Source: Xanthobacteraceae bacterium (GTDB taxonomy: Bacteria > Pseudomonadota > Alphaproteobacteria > Rhizobiales > Xanthobacteraceae). Taken from it: DNA of 64,000 nucleotides. Both the position numbers and the translations under genes were made by a program. The stretch covers positions 1 to 64,000 of the forward strand of contig JARLIY010000056.1 in assembly GCA_031291475.1 (NCBI GenBank). Reading direction: 5' to 3'. Shown piece after piece: positions 42,812-52,104 of this stretch (position 1 is the stretch's first letter; each line of letters begins with the position of its first letter). The notes beneath the pieces are model-generated. The model made no database searches and was not told the DNA's origin. It saw only the letters and a program-made list of their open reading frames with translations.

Positions 42812-43201
42812 TCAGGCGATGGCGTCGAGCTCGGTCTGCCCGGCCGGGCTTTCGGCCTCGCGGTCGCGCATCTGGTCGCGTTCGTCGAGCAATTCGACCT
42901 TCTTAAGCTCGTCGAAGGCGTCGTCGAGCGCCAGTTTGCCGTCTTCGAGTTGGGTGCGTAATTCGTCGGCCGAACGATTGAGGTTCTCGCGGCGGGCGAT
43001 CGCGGCCTTGGCGTAGGTCGGATAGGCAAAATGGGCCGGATCGTGAATGCCGGCGCGATCCTGCTCGACCCGGATTTCCCGCTCCAGATCGGCGGCCATG
43101 CGTTCGAACTCGGTGATCATGGTCTCGATTTGCGCGACCTTGCGCCGTTTCTCTTCGACCTGAAACTTCTTCAAGCGAATGAGCGTCTCACGGGACTTCA
43201 T
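42812..43201 (-). CDS. fliJ: FliJ-like flagellar export chaperone
   Basis: A 129-residue protein that is almost wholly coiled-coil helix, opening MKSRETLIRLKKFQVEEKRR and continuing with heptad-like EIREQD and RRENLNRSADELRTQL segments, as FliJ of Rhizobiales. FliJ links the export ATPase FliI to the flagellar type III gate. The gene normally follows fliI, but no fliI lies upstream of it here: the next 567 nt hold no gene. It ends 38 nt before a palindromic repeat. Confidence 0.8.
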   Translation of the reverse strand: MKSRETLIRLKKFQVEEKRRKVAQIETMITEFERMAADLEREIRVEQDRAGIHDPAHFAYPTYAKAAIARRENLNRSADELRTQLEDGKLALDDAFDELKKVELLDERDQMRDREAESPAGQTELDAIA

Positions 43202-43437
43202 CTACTGCTACTCCCCGAAGCCACGGCACCATGGCGCCGGTCGAAACCCGCCGCACGACGCCCCGGAATGCGATTGTGCCCCGATAACGTTAGCGTTCGG
43301 TTTCCGAGCCGGCCGAAATCGGCAGTCAACCGCCGATAAAATCGTCCCGCCGCGTCGAATTCGCCGATCAGCTCGGCCCGCGCCTTCACGGCGGGGCGTT
43401 TTCGCCGTGGGCGATGGTTACCTCCTATGGGCTCGTC

Positions 43438-43689
43438 TTAACGGTGTATTTACCCGGGACGTTAATCATTGCGTCGTCCTTGGGAAAAGGCGGCTCACCC
43501 GGCGGGTCATCAAGGGGCGAGTCTAAAGAGTCGGTTAGCGCCGAAACTTAACCTGAAATGCGAGCGCCTGCGTGGCAAAAAAATCACTCTCCGGCAATAT
43601 CTTATGCCGATTCCTTGGTTATCGTTTAGGGAATGCTTGCGCAAGCGAATCAGGTTTTGTTAACCATACCGCGTTTACAGTCTCGAATC
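43438..43689 (+). promoter_or_regulatory. ctrA control region: CtrA-like boxes, four GANTC sites, palindrome
   Basis: Within the gene-free 567-nt gap before ctrA lie: a CtrA-like site TTAA-N7-TTTACC at 43438-43454; TTAACC at 43548-43553 and 43660-43665; GAGTC at 43519-43523 and 43528-43532 and GAATC at 43647-43651 and 43685-43689 (CcrM methylation sites, GANTC); and the perfect 12-bp palindrome GCTTGCGCAAGC at 43635-43646. In Caulobacter ctrA is controlled by CtrA itself and by CcrM methylation; the same logic is inferred here. Confidence 0.55.
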
Positions 43690-43768
43690 AGTTTGTCCCA
43701 AGGCGTTTGTCGGGGGCTGCCCAGGGGCGCGCCGACCTAAGGCCCGCGCGGCGAAGAAGGGGACTGGC

Positions 43769-44470
43769 ATGCGCGTATTGCTAATCGAAGACGATAGCGC
43801 CACGGCGCAATCTATCGAGTTGATGCTCAAGTCCGAGAGCTTCAACGTCTACACGACCGATCTCGGCGAGGAAGGGATCGATCTCGGCAAGATTTACGAT
43901 TACGACATCATCCTCCTCGACCTCAATCTTCCGGACATGTCGGGCTTCGAAGTGCTCCGGAGCCTGCGGGTGTCGAAGGTCAAGACGCCGATCCTGATCC
44001 TGACCGGCCTCGCCGGCATCGAGGACAAGGTCAGGGGTCTCGGCTTCGGTGCCGACGATTATATGACCAAGCCGTTTCACAAGGACGAGCTGGTGGCGCG
44101 CATCCACGCCATCGTGCGGCGCTCCAAAGGCCACGCCCAATCGGTCATCAACACCGGCGATCTCGTGGTCAACCTCGACACCAAGACGGTGGAGGTCAGC
44201 TCGGCGCGCGTGCATCTGACCGGCAAGGAATATCAGATGCTGGAGCTGCTTTCGCTGCGCAAAGGCACGACACTGACCAAGGAAATGTTCCTCAACCACC
44301 TCTATGGCGGCATGGACGAGCCGGAGCTGAAGATCATCGACGTCTTCATCTGCAAGCTGCGGAAAAAACTCGCCAACGCTTCCAACGGCAAGAACTACAT
44401 CGAAACCGTCTGGGGCCGCGGCTATGTGCTGCGCGAGCCGACCGAGGACGAGGCGAAAATCTCCGCCTGA
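43769..44470 (+). CDS. ctrA: cell-cycle response regulator CtrA
   Basis: Master regulator of the alphaproteobacterial cell cycle, flagellum and division genes, an OmpR-type regulator of 233 residues. The receiver domain has the phosphoacceptor Asp51 ([14 protein letters not shown]), acidic residues near 8-9 (IEDD), Thr (ILTG) and Lys in MTKPF. The winged-helix domain (about 125-228) has [17 protein letters not shown] and [13 protein letters not shown], typical of CtrA. ATG 43769 is clear. It is phosphorylated through ChpT, encoded 6.5 kb away. A terminator follows. Confidence 0.98.
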   Translation: MRVLLIEDDSATAQSIELMLKSESFNVYTTDLGEEGIDLGKIYDYDIILLDLNLPDMSGFEVLRSLRVSKVKTPILILTGLAGIEDKVRGLGFGADDYMTKPFHKDELVARIHAIVRRSKGHAQSVINTGDLVVNLDTKTVEVSSARVHLTGKEYQMLELLSLRKGTTLTKEMFLNHLYGGMDEPELKIIDVFICKLRKKLANASNGKNYIETVWGRGYVLREPTEDEAKISA

Positions 44471-44493
44471 CCGACATCACGGTTGCAGAAATC

Positions 44494-44525
44494 AAAACCC
44501 CAGCCAATGGCCGGGGTTTTTGTTT
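44494..44525 (+). terminator. intrinsic terminator after ctrA
   Basis: AAAACCCCAGCC (44494-44505) pairs with GGCCGGGGTTTT (44509-44520) with one mismatch around AAT, and the T-run continues to 44521. It also faces the end of cheR on the opposite strand. Confidence 0.85.
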
Positions 44526-44543
44526 GCGCCGGAAATCGCGCTT

Positions 44544-45416
44544 TCAGCGCGTGCCGTTGACCGCAACCAGGCGCGGCGCGGGCGTTACCGCCGTCGTCAC
44601 GCGGCGCGCATTTGGTGCATAGAAGCCCCGCATCTCCGGCACCGTCTTGAAGCCGTCGGCGAGCCCCACCACCGTCTCCGAGGCGCCAAGCACAAGGTAA
44701 CCGTCGCGGGCGATGAGCGGCCGCAGGCGATTGAGCAGGCCGATCTTCGTTTCCTGATCGAAATAAATCAGCACGTTGCGGCAGAAGACCAGATCGAACA
44801 CGCCGAGGTGTGAGAAATCGGCGAGCAGATTGAGCTGCTGAAATCTGACCTTGGCGCGGATTTCCGGCGCGATCTGCCACATTTCACCGATTTGGCTGAA
44901 ATACTTGATCAAGAGCTGGATCGGCAGCCCGCGTTGCACTTCGAACTGGCTGTAGATTCCCTGTCGCGCCTTTTCCAGCACCTCATGGGAGAGGTCGGTG
45001 GCGATCAAATCGATGCGCCAGCCGGCGACGGCACCGGCCATTTCCTTCAGCGCGATGGCGAGCGAATAAGGCTCCTGGCCGGTCGAGGCGGCCGCGCACC
45101 AAATGCGAATATTGCGCGAGGCATGCCGCGCCGCCAGCAAAGCCGGCAATACCGTCGAGCGGAAGTTATCGAACGGCGTCTTGTCGCGAAAGAAATACGT
45201 TTCGTTGGTGGCCATGGCCTCGACGACCATGGTCATCAGCGGGCCGGCATTGCCGTTCTTGAGCGCCGCCACGAGCTCGCCGAGGCTGCCCAGCCCCATC
45301 TTGCGCGCAACCGGCAACAAGCGGCTTTCCACCAGATATTGCTTGTCGGCAGAAAGCACGAGACCGGAACGCTCCTTGAGGCATTTGCGGATGAAATCGT
45401 AGTCGAGCGGAGTCAT
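44544..45416 (-). CDS. cheR: chemotaxis protein methyltransferase CheR
   Basis: SAM-dependent methylation of glutamates in chemoreceptors, 290 residues. N-terminal CheR domain (about 5-75), then the catalytic domain with IWCAAASTGQEPYSLAIAL (SAM site), RNVLIYFDQETK and GYLVLGASETV. ATG 45416 has GGAG spaced upstream and overlaps the end of cheB by four nt. Last gene of the chemotaxis operon. Confidence 0.96.
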   Translation of the reverse strand: MTPLDYDFIRKCLKERSGLVLSADKQYLVESRLLPVARKMGLGSLGELVAALKNGNAGPLMTMVVEAMATNETYFFRDKTPFDNFRSTVLPALLAARHASRNIRIWCAAASTGQEPYSLAIALKEMAGAVAGWRIDLIATDLSHEVLEKARQGIYSQFEVQRGLPIQLLIKYFSQIGEMWQIAPEIRAKVRFQQLNLLADFSHLGVFDLVFCRNVLIYFDQETKIGLLNRLRPLIARDGYLVLGASETVVGLADGFKTVPEMRGFYAPNARRVTTAVTPAPRLVAVNGTR

Positions 45417-46576
45417 GCGTGATCTCCGGCGAACAACCGATTGATCTTGGCGGCCATGTCCCCGAGCGGGAGCACCGCCGAGCAGAGACCGGCCTGAGCG
45501 ACCGCGCGCGGCATGCCCCACACCACGCTGGTGGCTTCGTCCTGCGCGATCACGCTGCCGCCGGCGGCCGCGATATCGGCGGCGCCGCGCGTGCCGTCGG
45601 AGCCCATACCGGTGAGAACGAGCGCGAGAGCCCCCGAGCCCCAGACCGCCGCCGCCGAGGACAAGAACGGATCCACCGAGGGTTTACAAAAGTTGATCGG
45701 CGGGTCGTCGCCGAGCGCGATCGTGGGAGCGCCGTCGCGGCCGCGCACGACGCGCATATGCCGCCCCCCCGGCGCCAGATAAACGCCGCCGGCAACGACC
45801 GCTTCGTCGTGCTCGGCTTCACGCACATGATGTCCACTGACGCGTGCCAGATGCTCGGCCAAAACCGTAGTGAAGGTCGGCGGCATGTGCTGGGTGATCA
45901 ATATCGGCGCCCGTTCGACGGTCGTGCCGACTTCTCCGATCAAGGACGTCAGCGCCTGCGGCCCGCCGGTCGAAGCTCCGATCAGCAGCGCCCGCGGTAG
46001 CGACCGTGCGAACGGCCGCAGCCTGGGTATTACGTCCTCGTTGTGCGGTGGCGCGCCGCCGAACCAGCCGGCGGCCGGGAATGGCTCGCGCGCGGATGCA
46101 ATTGCGGCGTCTCGGCCCGGTAAGCGCCCGCGGCGGCCGAGGCCGCGGATCTTGTCGATCAGCTCGCTGTGGAACGCCGCCGACATCGCGGCATCCGGCG
46201 CGGCTTCGGGCTTGGGAACATAATCGGCGGCGCCGAGCGACAGCGCACGCAAGCTCACTTCCGCGCTCCTGCGGGTGAGCGTCGAGGCCATGATCACGAC
46301 CAGATCGCGCTTCTTATGCAGCAAGAGCGGCAGCGCCGAAATGCCATCAAGCTCCGGCATGTCGACATCGAGGACAACGACGTCGGGATCGCACGTTGCG
46401 ACCTGATCGACCGCCTCGCGCCCGGTGCGCAAGCACGCCGCCAGCATCATGTCGGGCTCGGCGCCGATCCAGCGCGACAGCAGGCGGCGCACCACAACCG
46501 CATCGTCGACGACCATGACCCGGATCGGCCGCTCGACAGCGGTCGTCGGGCTCGCGGCGGCAAGGACTTTATTCAA
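45413..46576 (-). CDS. cheB: chemoreceptor glutamate methylesterase CheB
   Basis: Demethylates/deamidates chemoreceptors; 387 residues with an N-terminal receiver domain (VMVVDDAVVVRRLL, phosphoacceptor in VVVLDVDMPELDG) and a C-terminal esterase domain with LIGASTGGPQALTSL (Ser), QHMPPTFT (His) and GMGSDG (Asp). The start is TTG 46576, with no ATG in frame before residue 21; its Shine-Dalgarno is weak, so the exact start is uncertain. Overlaps cheR by four nt. Confidence 0.95.
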   Translation of the reverse strand: MNKVLAAASPTTAVERPIRVMVVDDAVVVRRLLSRWIGAEPDMMLAACLRTGREAVDQVATCDPDVVVLDVDMPELDGISALPLLLHKKRDLVVIMASTLTRRSAEVSLRALSLGAADYVPKPEAAPDAAMSAAFHSELIDKIRGLGRRGRLPGRDAAIASAREPFPAAGWFGGAPPHNEDVIPRLRPFARSLPRALLIGASTGGPQALTSLIGEVGTTVERAPILITQHMPPTFTTVLAEHLARVSGHHVREAEHDEAVVAGGVYLAPGGRHMRVVRGRDGAPTIALGDDPPINFCKPSVDPFLSSAAAVWGSGALALVLTGMGSDGTRGAADIAAAGGSVIAQDEATSVVWGMPRAVAQAGLCSAVLPLGDMAAKINRLFAGDHA

Positions 46577-46682
46577 GGACGCTACTCATCGACGGTACTC
46601 TTGGACGCCACTTTTGCACGCAACACTTCGTACGCATCGCTTCGGCGCAAACGCCATTCGCCCGACCGCGGCGTGTTAAACC

Positions 46683-47048
46683 TCAGATCAGGCCGACTTC
46701 CTGGAATTTGGCCTCGACGATGTCCTTGTCGAACGGCTTCATGATGTATTCGTTGGCGCCGGCATGCAGCGCCCGCGCGATGTGCGCGACGTCGTTCTCG
46801 GTGGTGCAGAACACCACTTTCGGCTTGTCGCCGCCGGGAAGGCGGCGCAGCGCCCGCAGGAAATCGTAGCCGTCCATTTTCGGCATGTTCCAGTCAAGCA
46901 GGATGGCGTCCGGAATTTCCACGCGACAGGCTTCGATGGCCTCCTCGCCGTTCTCCGCTTCCGCGATCTTAAACTCCAGTCCCTCAAGAATCCTCCGCGC
47001 GACCTTGCGGATGACGCTCGAATCATCGACGACCAAACACGTTTTCAT
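46683..47048 (-). CDS. cheY: chemotaxis response regulator CheY
   Basis: Single receiver domain of 121 residues. Acidic pocket in LVVDDSSV, phosphoacceptor in AILLDWNMPKMDGYDF, Thr in FCTTEND and Lys in IMKPFDKD. No output domain. It lies between cheW and cheB on the same strand and should carry the signal from CheA to the flagellar switch or another target. Confidence 0.96.
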   Translation of the reverse strand: MKTCLVVDDSSVIRKVARRILEGLEFKIAEAENGEEAIEACRVEIPDAILLDWNMPKMDGYDFLRALRRLPGGDKPKVVFCTTENDVAHIARALHAGANEYIMKPFDKDIVEAKFQEVGLI

Positions 47049-47133
47049 TTTGTCCTCGCTTTACGGTTTGCGGGCAAAGCCCGCTTCGATTTTCCGCAGT
47101 TTCCAATTCCACGTAGCGGCTTCTGTTCCTTGC

Positions 47134-47592
47134 TCATGCCGCTTGAGCCGCTTCAGCGCGCAGGTCGAGCACCCGATCGATATCGAGAGCCACAAGAAGT
47201 TGACCATCGAGCCGGTAAACGCCGGCCGCCAGCGCGGCGAGCTTGCGGTCGAGATTAATCGGGTTGGGCTCGCGGTCCGTTTCCGGCAGCTTGAGCACCT
47301 CGCCGACCGTATCGACCAGAAGGCCAAAAGATTCGCCCTTGGCTTCGATGCCGATCGCCATGGGCGCATCGCCGGCTTCACGGTGCTTTACTTCGAGGCG
47401 GTAGCGCATATCGATCACCGTCACGATGCGGCCGCGTAAATTGAGCACGCCGGCGATCTGGGCGCCGGCGAGCGGCACGTGCGTGATGCGTTCCGGCTTG
47501 AACACGTCCTGCACGCGCGCGATCGGCAGGCCGAATATCTGGCCGGCGATCGTGAAGGTGACGAATTCGGTGAAATCGGCATCGTCCTGCAT
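47134..47592 (-). CDS. cheW: chemotaxis coupling protein CheW
   Basis: A single CheW (SH3-like) domain of 152 residues linking receptors and CheA. FVTFTIAGQIFGLPIARVQDVF, GVLNLRGRIVTVIDMRYRL and LVDTVGEVLKLPE are the family's three stretches. It starts 18 nt after cheA stops. Confidence 0.96.
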   Translation of the reverse strand: MQDDADFTEFVTFTIAGQIFGLPIARVQDVFKPERITHVPLAGAQIAGVLNLRGRIVTVIDMRYRLEVKHREAGDAPMAIGIEAKGESFGLLVDTVGEVLKLPETDREPNPINLDRKLAALAAGVYRLDGQLLVALDIDRVLDLRAEAAQAA

Positions 47593-47610
47593 GTTGTCCA
47601 GCTTTCCCGC

Positions 47611-50163
47611 TTAGGCTGCCTGGTGCAGATCGTCGCTCTGCTCCTTGATCGCCGCGATGAGCCCGGTGCGGTCGAACTTGGCGACAAAATCGTGCAAGCC
47701 CGCGTCGCGGCCGCGCTCGATCGTTTCGGCGGAAACCATGGCTGAAAGCGCGATGATCGGAATGGCGGCGGTGCCGGGATTCTCGCGCAACGCCGCCGCC
47801 AGCTCGAAACCGTCCATGTCCGGCATTTCGACGTCGGTGACGACGATATCGACGCGCGCGCCGGACTTGACCGCCGCGAGCGCTTGCGCCGCCGACGCGA
47901 CTGCAACCACCTGATAGCCCGCGGCCTTGATCAGGGGCGCGAGCATGTCGCGGAAAAATGCCGAATCGTCGACTAGCAGGACCCGGCGCGCCGGCGGCGC
48001 CGACCGTCCATCGCGCCGGCGGAACCAGTCCGCATAGGCCTGCGGCAGGAAATGGCCGATGTCGATGATCTCGGTGGCGCTGCCCTTGACCACGGCATAG
48101 CCGAGCACGCCCGGACGTTCGCTCGCCACTTCGATGTCGAGCCGTTGCTCGACGATATCGACGATCTCGTCGACGACGAGGCCCATGGAACGGCCGTGAT
48201 CGGAAAACACCAGGATCGGTTGGGCGCCGTCCTGCTTGATGCCGGTCTGCGCGTCGATGCGCAGCAGCGGCATGAGCTGATCGCGGTATTGCACCAAATG
48301 GTGGCCGTCGGAGGTTTCGATCCGGCGGCAGTCGATCTCTTCCAGACGCGAGACTAGCGAAAGCAGCACGGCCTTGGGCTGCTGCGAACCGGCGCGGAAT
48401 ACCAAGAGCGGCGTCAGGTCCTCATGGACGGCATCCTCGCCGGCGTCGAGCTCGGTTTTGCCGGCTTGCGCCATCGGCGTGGCGCGGCCGAGCGCCTGCG
48501 CGACGCCGTTCGGGTCGATGATCATGATCACCGTGCCGTCGCCGAGGATCGTAGTGCCGGAAAAGGCCGCGACGTGACGCAGCTTCGACGACATCGGCTT
48601 GATCACGATTTCTTCCGTGTGGAAGACGCCGTCGACAACGACGCCGAAGACCTGGCTTCCGACCTGTGTCACCACCACGAAGCCGTCGTCGCTTTGATCG
48701 GCGCCGAGCTGGAGGATTTCCTTGAGCCGGACGAGCGGCAACAGCTTGTTGCGCAGCCGCAGCACCGGTGTGTCCTTGATCCGCTCGATGCGGTGTTCGC
48801 CGCCGGCGGAGGCGCGCACCAGCTCCAGGACGGAAAGTTGCGGCATGGCGAAGCGTTCGCCGCCCGCTTCGACGATCAGCGCCGAGACGATCGCCAGCGT
48901 CAATGGAATCTTGATCGTAAAGGTCGTTCCGACGCCGGGTACCGACTTCAAATCGACGGTCCCGCCGATCTCTTCCATATTGGCGCGCACCACGTCCATG
49001 CCGACACCGCGGCCGGAGATGCTGGTCACGCGGCTCGCCGTAGAGAAGCCCGGCATGAAGATCAGATTGCAGATTTCCGCTTCGGATTTCTCGGCGATCT
49101 CCGCCTCGCTCAAAAAGCCGTGCTCGATGGCCTTGGCGCGGATGCGCTCAACGTCGAGGCCGCGGCCGTCGTCGGCGATCTCGATGATGATGTAGCCGCC
49201 TTGATGGAAGGCGGAGAGCCGGATCGCCCCCTTCTGCGGCTTGCCCGCGGCGAGCCGCTCGGCAGCGGATTCGATGCCGTGATCGGCGCAGTTGCGGACC
49301 AGATGCGTGAGCGGGTCTTTGACCAGTTCGAGCACTTGCCGGTCGAGTTCGGTCTCGGCGCCATGCATTTCGAGTTCGATCTGCTTGCCGAGTTCGGCGG
49401 ACAAATCGCGCACGATGCGCGGCAGTTTCTGCCAGGCATTGCCGATCGGCTGCATGCGGGTCTTCATCACCCCTTCCTGCAACTCGGCGGTGACGCTCGA
49501 CAGCCGCTGCAGCGGCACTTTGAAATCGGAATCGTCGTGGCGGCGGACGATCTCAAGCAGCTGGTTGCGGGTGAGAACGAGCTCGGAGACCGTGGTCATC
49601 AGCGAATCGAGCGTGTCCACATGCACGCGGATCGAATGACCGGCGTGTCGTTCGCCGCGATCTTCCTCGAGCCGCTCGGCTGCGGGGCGCTCGCGTGCGG
49701 CCGGCAATTTCGGCTCTTCCCGCGCGGCAGACGCAGGTTGCGGCTTTGCCGGCGCTTCGACGCGAGCGGCCGGCTGGGGCTTTGCGGCCTCATAATGCAT
49801 TAGGCGATTCAGCTGCGCGATGAGGTCGCCGTCGTCGCCCGCAAGTTCGCGCTCATTCGTTTCGATTTCGTCGAGGATGGTCTTGATGCGGTCGATGGTG
49901 GACAGCACGAGCGTGACGGCTTCGGTGGTGACCGGCGCGCCGTCGCGGAATTTGCCCATCAAGGACTCGGCGGCGTGCGCCAGCGCCTCCAGCCGGGGCA
50001 AGCCGAGGAAACCGCAAGTGCCTTTGATGGTATGGACGAGGCGAAAAATGTTGCCGAGGATATTGCCGTTGTTCGGCTCCTGCTCGAAGCGCACGAGTTC
50101 GGCGTCGACTCGCCCGAGACTCTCATTGGTCTCGGTCAGGAACTCCCGGAGCAGGTCGTCCAT
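47611..50163 (-). CDS. cheA: hybrid chemotaxis histidine kinase CheA with C-terminal receiver
   Basis: An 850-residue kinase. Order of domains: Hpt with His44 (RLVHTIKGTCGFLG), a Pro/Ala-rich linker (about 130-185), dimerisation helices, ATPase domain (LVRNCADHGIE, DDGRGLDVERI, GRGVGMDVV), a CheW-like domain, a second CheW-like region (about 600-715, with RSMGLVVDEIVDIVEQ) and a receiver domain (about 725-840, phosphoacceptor in VVTDVEMPDMDGFEL). The fused receiver and the extra CheW region go beyond enterobacterial CheA. ATG 50163 is used; the frame extends eight residues upstream. Confidence 0.96.
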   Translation of the reverse strand: MDDLLREFLTETNESLGRVDAELVRFEQEPNNGNILGNIFRLVHTIKGTCGFLGLPRLEALAHAAESLMGKFRDGAPVTTEAVTLVLSTIDRIKTILDEIETNERELAGDDGDLIAQLNRLMHYEAAKPQPAARVEAPAKPQPASAAREEPKLPAARERPAAERLEEDRGERHAGHSIRVHVDTLDSLMTTVSELVLTRNQLLEIVRRHDDSDFKVPLQRLSSVTAELQEGVMKTRMQPIGNAWQKLPRIVRDLSAELGKQIELEMHGAETELDRQVLELVKDPLTHLVRNCADHGIESAAERLAAGKPQKGAIRLSAFHQGGYIIIEIADDGRGLDVERIRAKAIEHGFLSEAEIAEKSEAEICNLIFMPGFSTASRVTSISGRGVGMDVVRANMEEIGGTVDLKSVPGVGTTFTIKIPLTLAIVSALIVEAGGERFAMPQLSVLELVRASAGGEHRIERIKDTPVLRLRNKLLPLVRLKEILQLGADQSDDGFVVVTQVGSQVFGVVVDGVFHTEEIVIKPMSSKLRHVAAFSGTTILGDGTVIMIIDPNGVAQALGRATPMAQAGKTELDAGEDAVHEDLTPLLVFRAGSQQPKAVLLSLVSRLEEIDCRRIETSDGHHLVQYRDQLMPLLRIDAQTGIKQDGAQPILVFSDHGRSMGLVVDEIVDIVEQRLDIEVASERPGVLGYAVVKGSATEIIDIGHFLPQAYADWFRRRDGRSAPPARRVLLVDDSAFFRDMLAPLIKAAGYQVVAVASAAQALAAVKSGARVDIVVTDVEMPDMDGFELAAALRENPGTAAIPIIALSAMVSAETIERGRDAGLHDFVAKFDRTGLIAAIKEQSDDLHQAA

Positions 50164-50196
50164 ACGCAACGCCTCGTCAGCACGCACGCCACTGGC

Positions 50197-50217
50197 CCGG
50201 GGCGTTCCGCGCCCCGG
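50197..50217. terminator. GC-rich hairpin between chpT and cheA
   Basis: CCGGGGCG (50197-50204) and CGCCCCGG (50210-50217) pair perfectly around TTCCG. The surrounding GCGCCTG and CAGGCGC words allow a larger alternate fold. There is no T-run. It may attenuate transcription within the chpT-cheA transcript or mark separate units. Confidence 0.35.
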
Positions 50218-50362
50218 CGCCTGCCAGCACGCAGGACGCCTGCTATCGCTGCCAGGCGCGGCGCGCCTGATCGGGGTCAGTGTGTTGCCAAAGCGTTTAA
50301 TTTCGGTTGCGGGCGTCTGCCGCAGTCGCCGGAAACAGCCGTTTGCCGCAGAAAAGCGCCGA

Positions 50363-51013
50363 TTAGCGGGCGGTCAGGACGACTGTGCCCACTTCGCCCC
50401 CGGCCGAAAGTACAAGCCCGCAATCCCGGGCCAGGATACCGGCATAGAGCGGTTGGATGGCATGGGCGTCGACCGGTTGAGCCGGGCTGCCGGCAAGCAG
50501 ATCGGCCGTCGCCGGACTCAACCTTGCGTTGAGACCCGACGCAGTGACCACAAAGCCCGAAACCGCTTCCCCGCCGGGGACCGCCTCGACCGTCAGCGTG
50601 CCTCCACGCGAGATCGTCCCGGCGGCGATCAGCACCATGTTGAGCAGGAGCTTCACCCGGTTCTTCACCAGCAATTGCCGCGGCAGGTTCCAGACCAGCG
50701 TGGTCTTGTTATCGGCAAATAGCCCGAACACGACGTTCTGCGCATCGCCAAGGTCGAGCTGGGCGCCGGCCGATCCGGCCGCGCCGAAAGCCAGCCGGCA
50801 GAATTGCAGCTTGGCCGAGGCCTGCCGCGCGCTCCTTTTGATCAGGTCGAGCGCGAAAGTCTTGGTCTCTTCGTCCTTATCCTCCTCCATGACCTCGATG
50901 CCGTTGACGATGGCGCCGACCGGGCTGATCAGGTCGTGGCAAACGCGCGAACACAGGAGGGCCGCAAGATCGAGGGCACCGATGGCGATGGGACCGGAAA
51001 CGGGGGCGGACAT
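50363..51013 (-). CDS. chpT: histidine phosphotransferase ChpT
   Basis: Passes phosphate from the CckA kinase to CtrA and CpdR in the alphaproteobacterial cell-cycle relay. It is 216 residues. The N-terminal helical domain has the phosphorylated His26 in LCSRVCHDLISPVGAIVNG; the C-terminal half resembles a kinase ATPase domain without nucleotide motifs, as ChpT does. ATG 51013 is used. It precedes cheA on the same strand by 199 nt, and cysQ is divergent to it. CckA is not in the window. Confidence 0.93.
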   Translation of the reverse strand: MSAPVSGPIAIGALDLAALLCSRVCHDLISPVGAIVNGIEVMEEDKDEETKTFALDLIKRSARQASAKLQFCRLAFGAAGSAGAQLDLGDAQNVVFGLFADNKTTLVWNLPRQLLVKNRVKLLLNMVLIAAGTISRGGTLTVEAVPGGEAVSGFVVTASGLNARLSPATADLLAGSPAQPVDAHAIQPLYAGILARDCGLVLSAGGEVGTVVLTAR

Positions 51014-51150
51014 GACTGGCTCCGCAGGTGGAATCGGCCTCGTCCGTGTCACAGCGCACGCGATTCGGCAATCGTGCCGTTTCCGCCGCCCTGTGCTACA
51101 GGGCATCCCTTTGCCCCGCGCGCATAATTTCGAAATATCAAGGAGCATCA

Positions 51151-51972
51151 ATGGCCGCTTTCGACCCCCGCGCCGGCGCCGGCATGATCGATGCGCTGAC
51201 CGCCATCAGCATGTCCGCGGCGGCGGCTATCCGGCGATCGGGCCGGGAAAGCGGTTTGCACATTAAGCCCGACGGTTCGCCGGTAACCGCGGCCGATGAA
51301 ACCGCCGAAGGCGTCATCCGCGAGGGCCTCGCGCAGCTTGCTCCGGATTTGCCGATCGTCTCCGAGGAGCATGCAAGCCGCGAGAAAACGACGATCAAGG
51401 CTCCAAGCTATTTTCTTGTCGATCCGCTGGACGGGACGCGGGAATTCATTGCCGGGCGCGATGAATACACCGTCAACATTGCCGTCGTTGCCGATGGCGC
51501 GCCGATCCTCGGCGTCATCGCTGCGCCGGCGCTCGGCCTGATGTGGCGCGGCATCGTCGGCCGCGGCGCCGAGCGCCTGAAATTTTCCGAAGACAAGGCC
51601 TCCGGTCCGGAAGCGATCCACACACGCGCGCGGCCCGCGGGAGAGCTCGTTGTCATGGTCAGCCGCTCACACCTGGACGCACCGACGCAGGCCTATTTGA
51701 ACGGCCTGCCGCATACGCAACTCATCGGCTGCGGCTCGTCGGTGAAGTTCTGCCGTTTGGCCGAGGGCGCCGCCGACCATTATCCGCGGCTCGGTCCGAC
51801 GCGGGATTGGGACGTGGCTGCGGGGCATGCGCTGCTCGTGGCGGCGGGCGGAAGCGTGATCGGGCCCGATGGCACGGCCCTCGCCTATGGTACCCCGGAG
51901 CTGCGCATTCCCGCGTTTTTCGCCTGGGGCGGCCCGGCGCCCACCAAAGGGGCGCTCAAGGGCGGTTACTGA
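51151..51972 (+). CDS. cysQ: 3'(2'),5'-bisphosphate nucleotidase CysQ
   Basis: Mg-dependent phosphatase of the inositol-monophosphatase family that removes 3'-phosphate from PAP/PAPS, in sulfur assimilation; 273 residues. Motifs visible: SEEHAS (metal-binding Glu), LVDPLDGTREFIAGRDEYTVNIA (metal site) and RDWDVAAGHALLVAAGG. AAGGAG at 51140-51144 is well spaced before ATG 51151. Divergent from chpT. An inositol phosphatase role is the alternative. Confidence 0.92.
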   Translation: MAAFDPRAGAGMIDALTAISMSAAAAIRRSGRESGLHIKPDGSPVTAADETAEGVIREGLAQLAPDLPIVSEEHASREKTTIKAPSYFLVDPLDGTREFIAGRDEYTVNIAVVADGAPILGVIAAPALGLMWRGIVGRGAERLKFSEDKASGPEAIHTRARPAGELVVMVSRSHLDAPTQAYLNGLPHTQLIGCGSSVKFCRLAEGAADHYPRLGPTRDWDVAAGHALLVAAGGSVIGPDGTALAYGTPELRIPAFFAWGGPAPTKGALKGGY

Positions 51973-52104
51973 CCGCCGTCACGGGCTTCCGCATCGCAGC
52001 ACTTCCGGCCCATGGCGTCGGGCCGACGCGAGTATCGCTTCCGTTGGCCGCGCTGCGGTCATAGTTTCGGCGAAACATCGGCTGATTCGGCTTTAGGGAC
52101 GCTC

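Noticed and set aside
48424..49803. 459-residue plus-strand frame inside cheA
   Set aside because: It is a shadow of the kinase gene and has no motif of its own.
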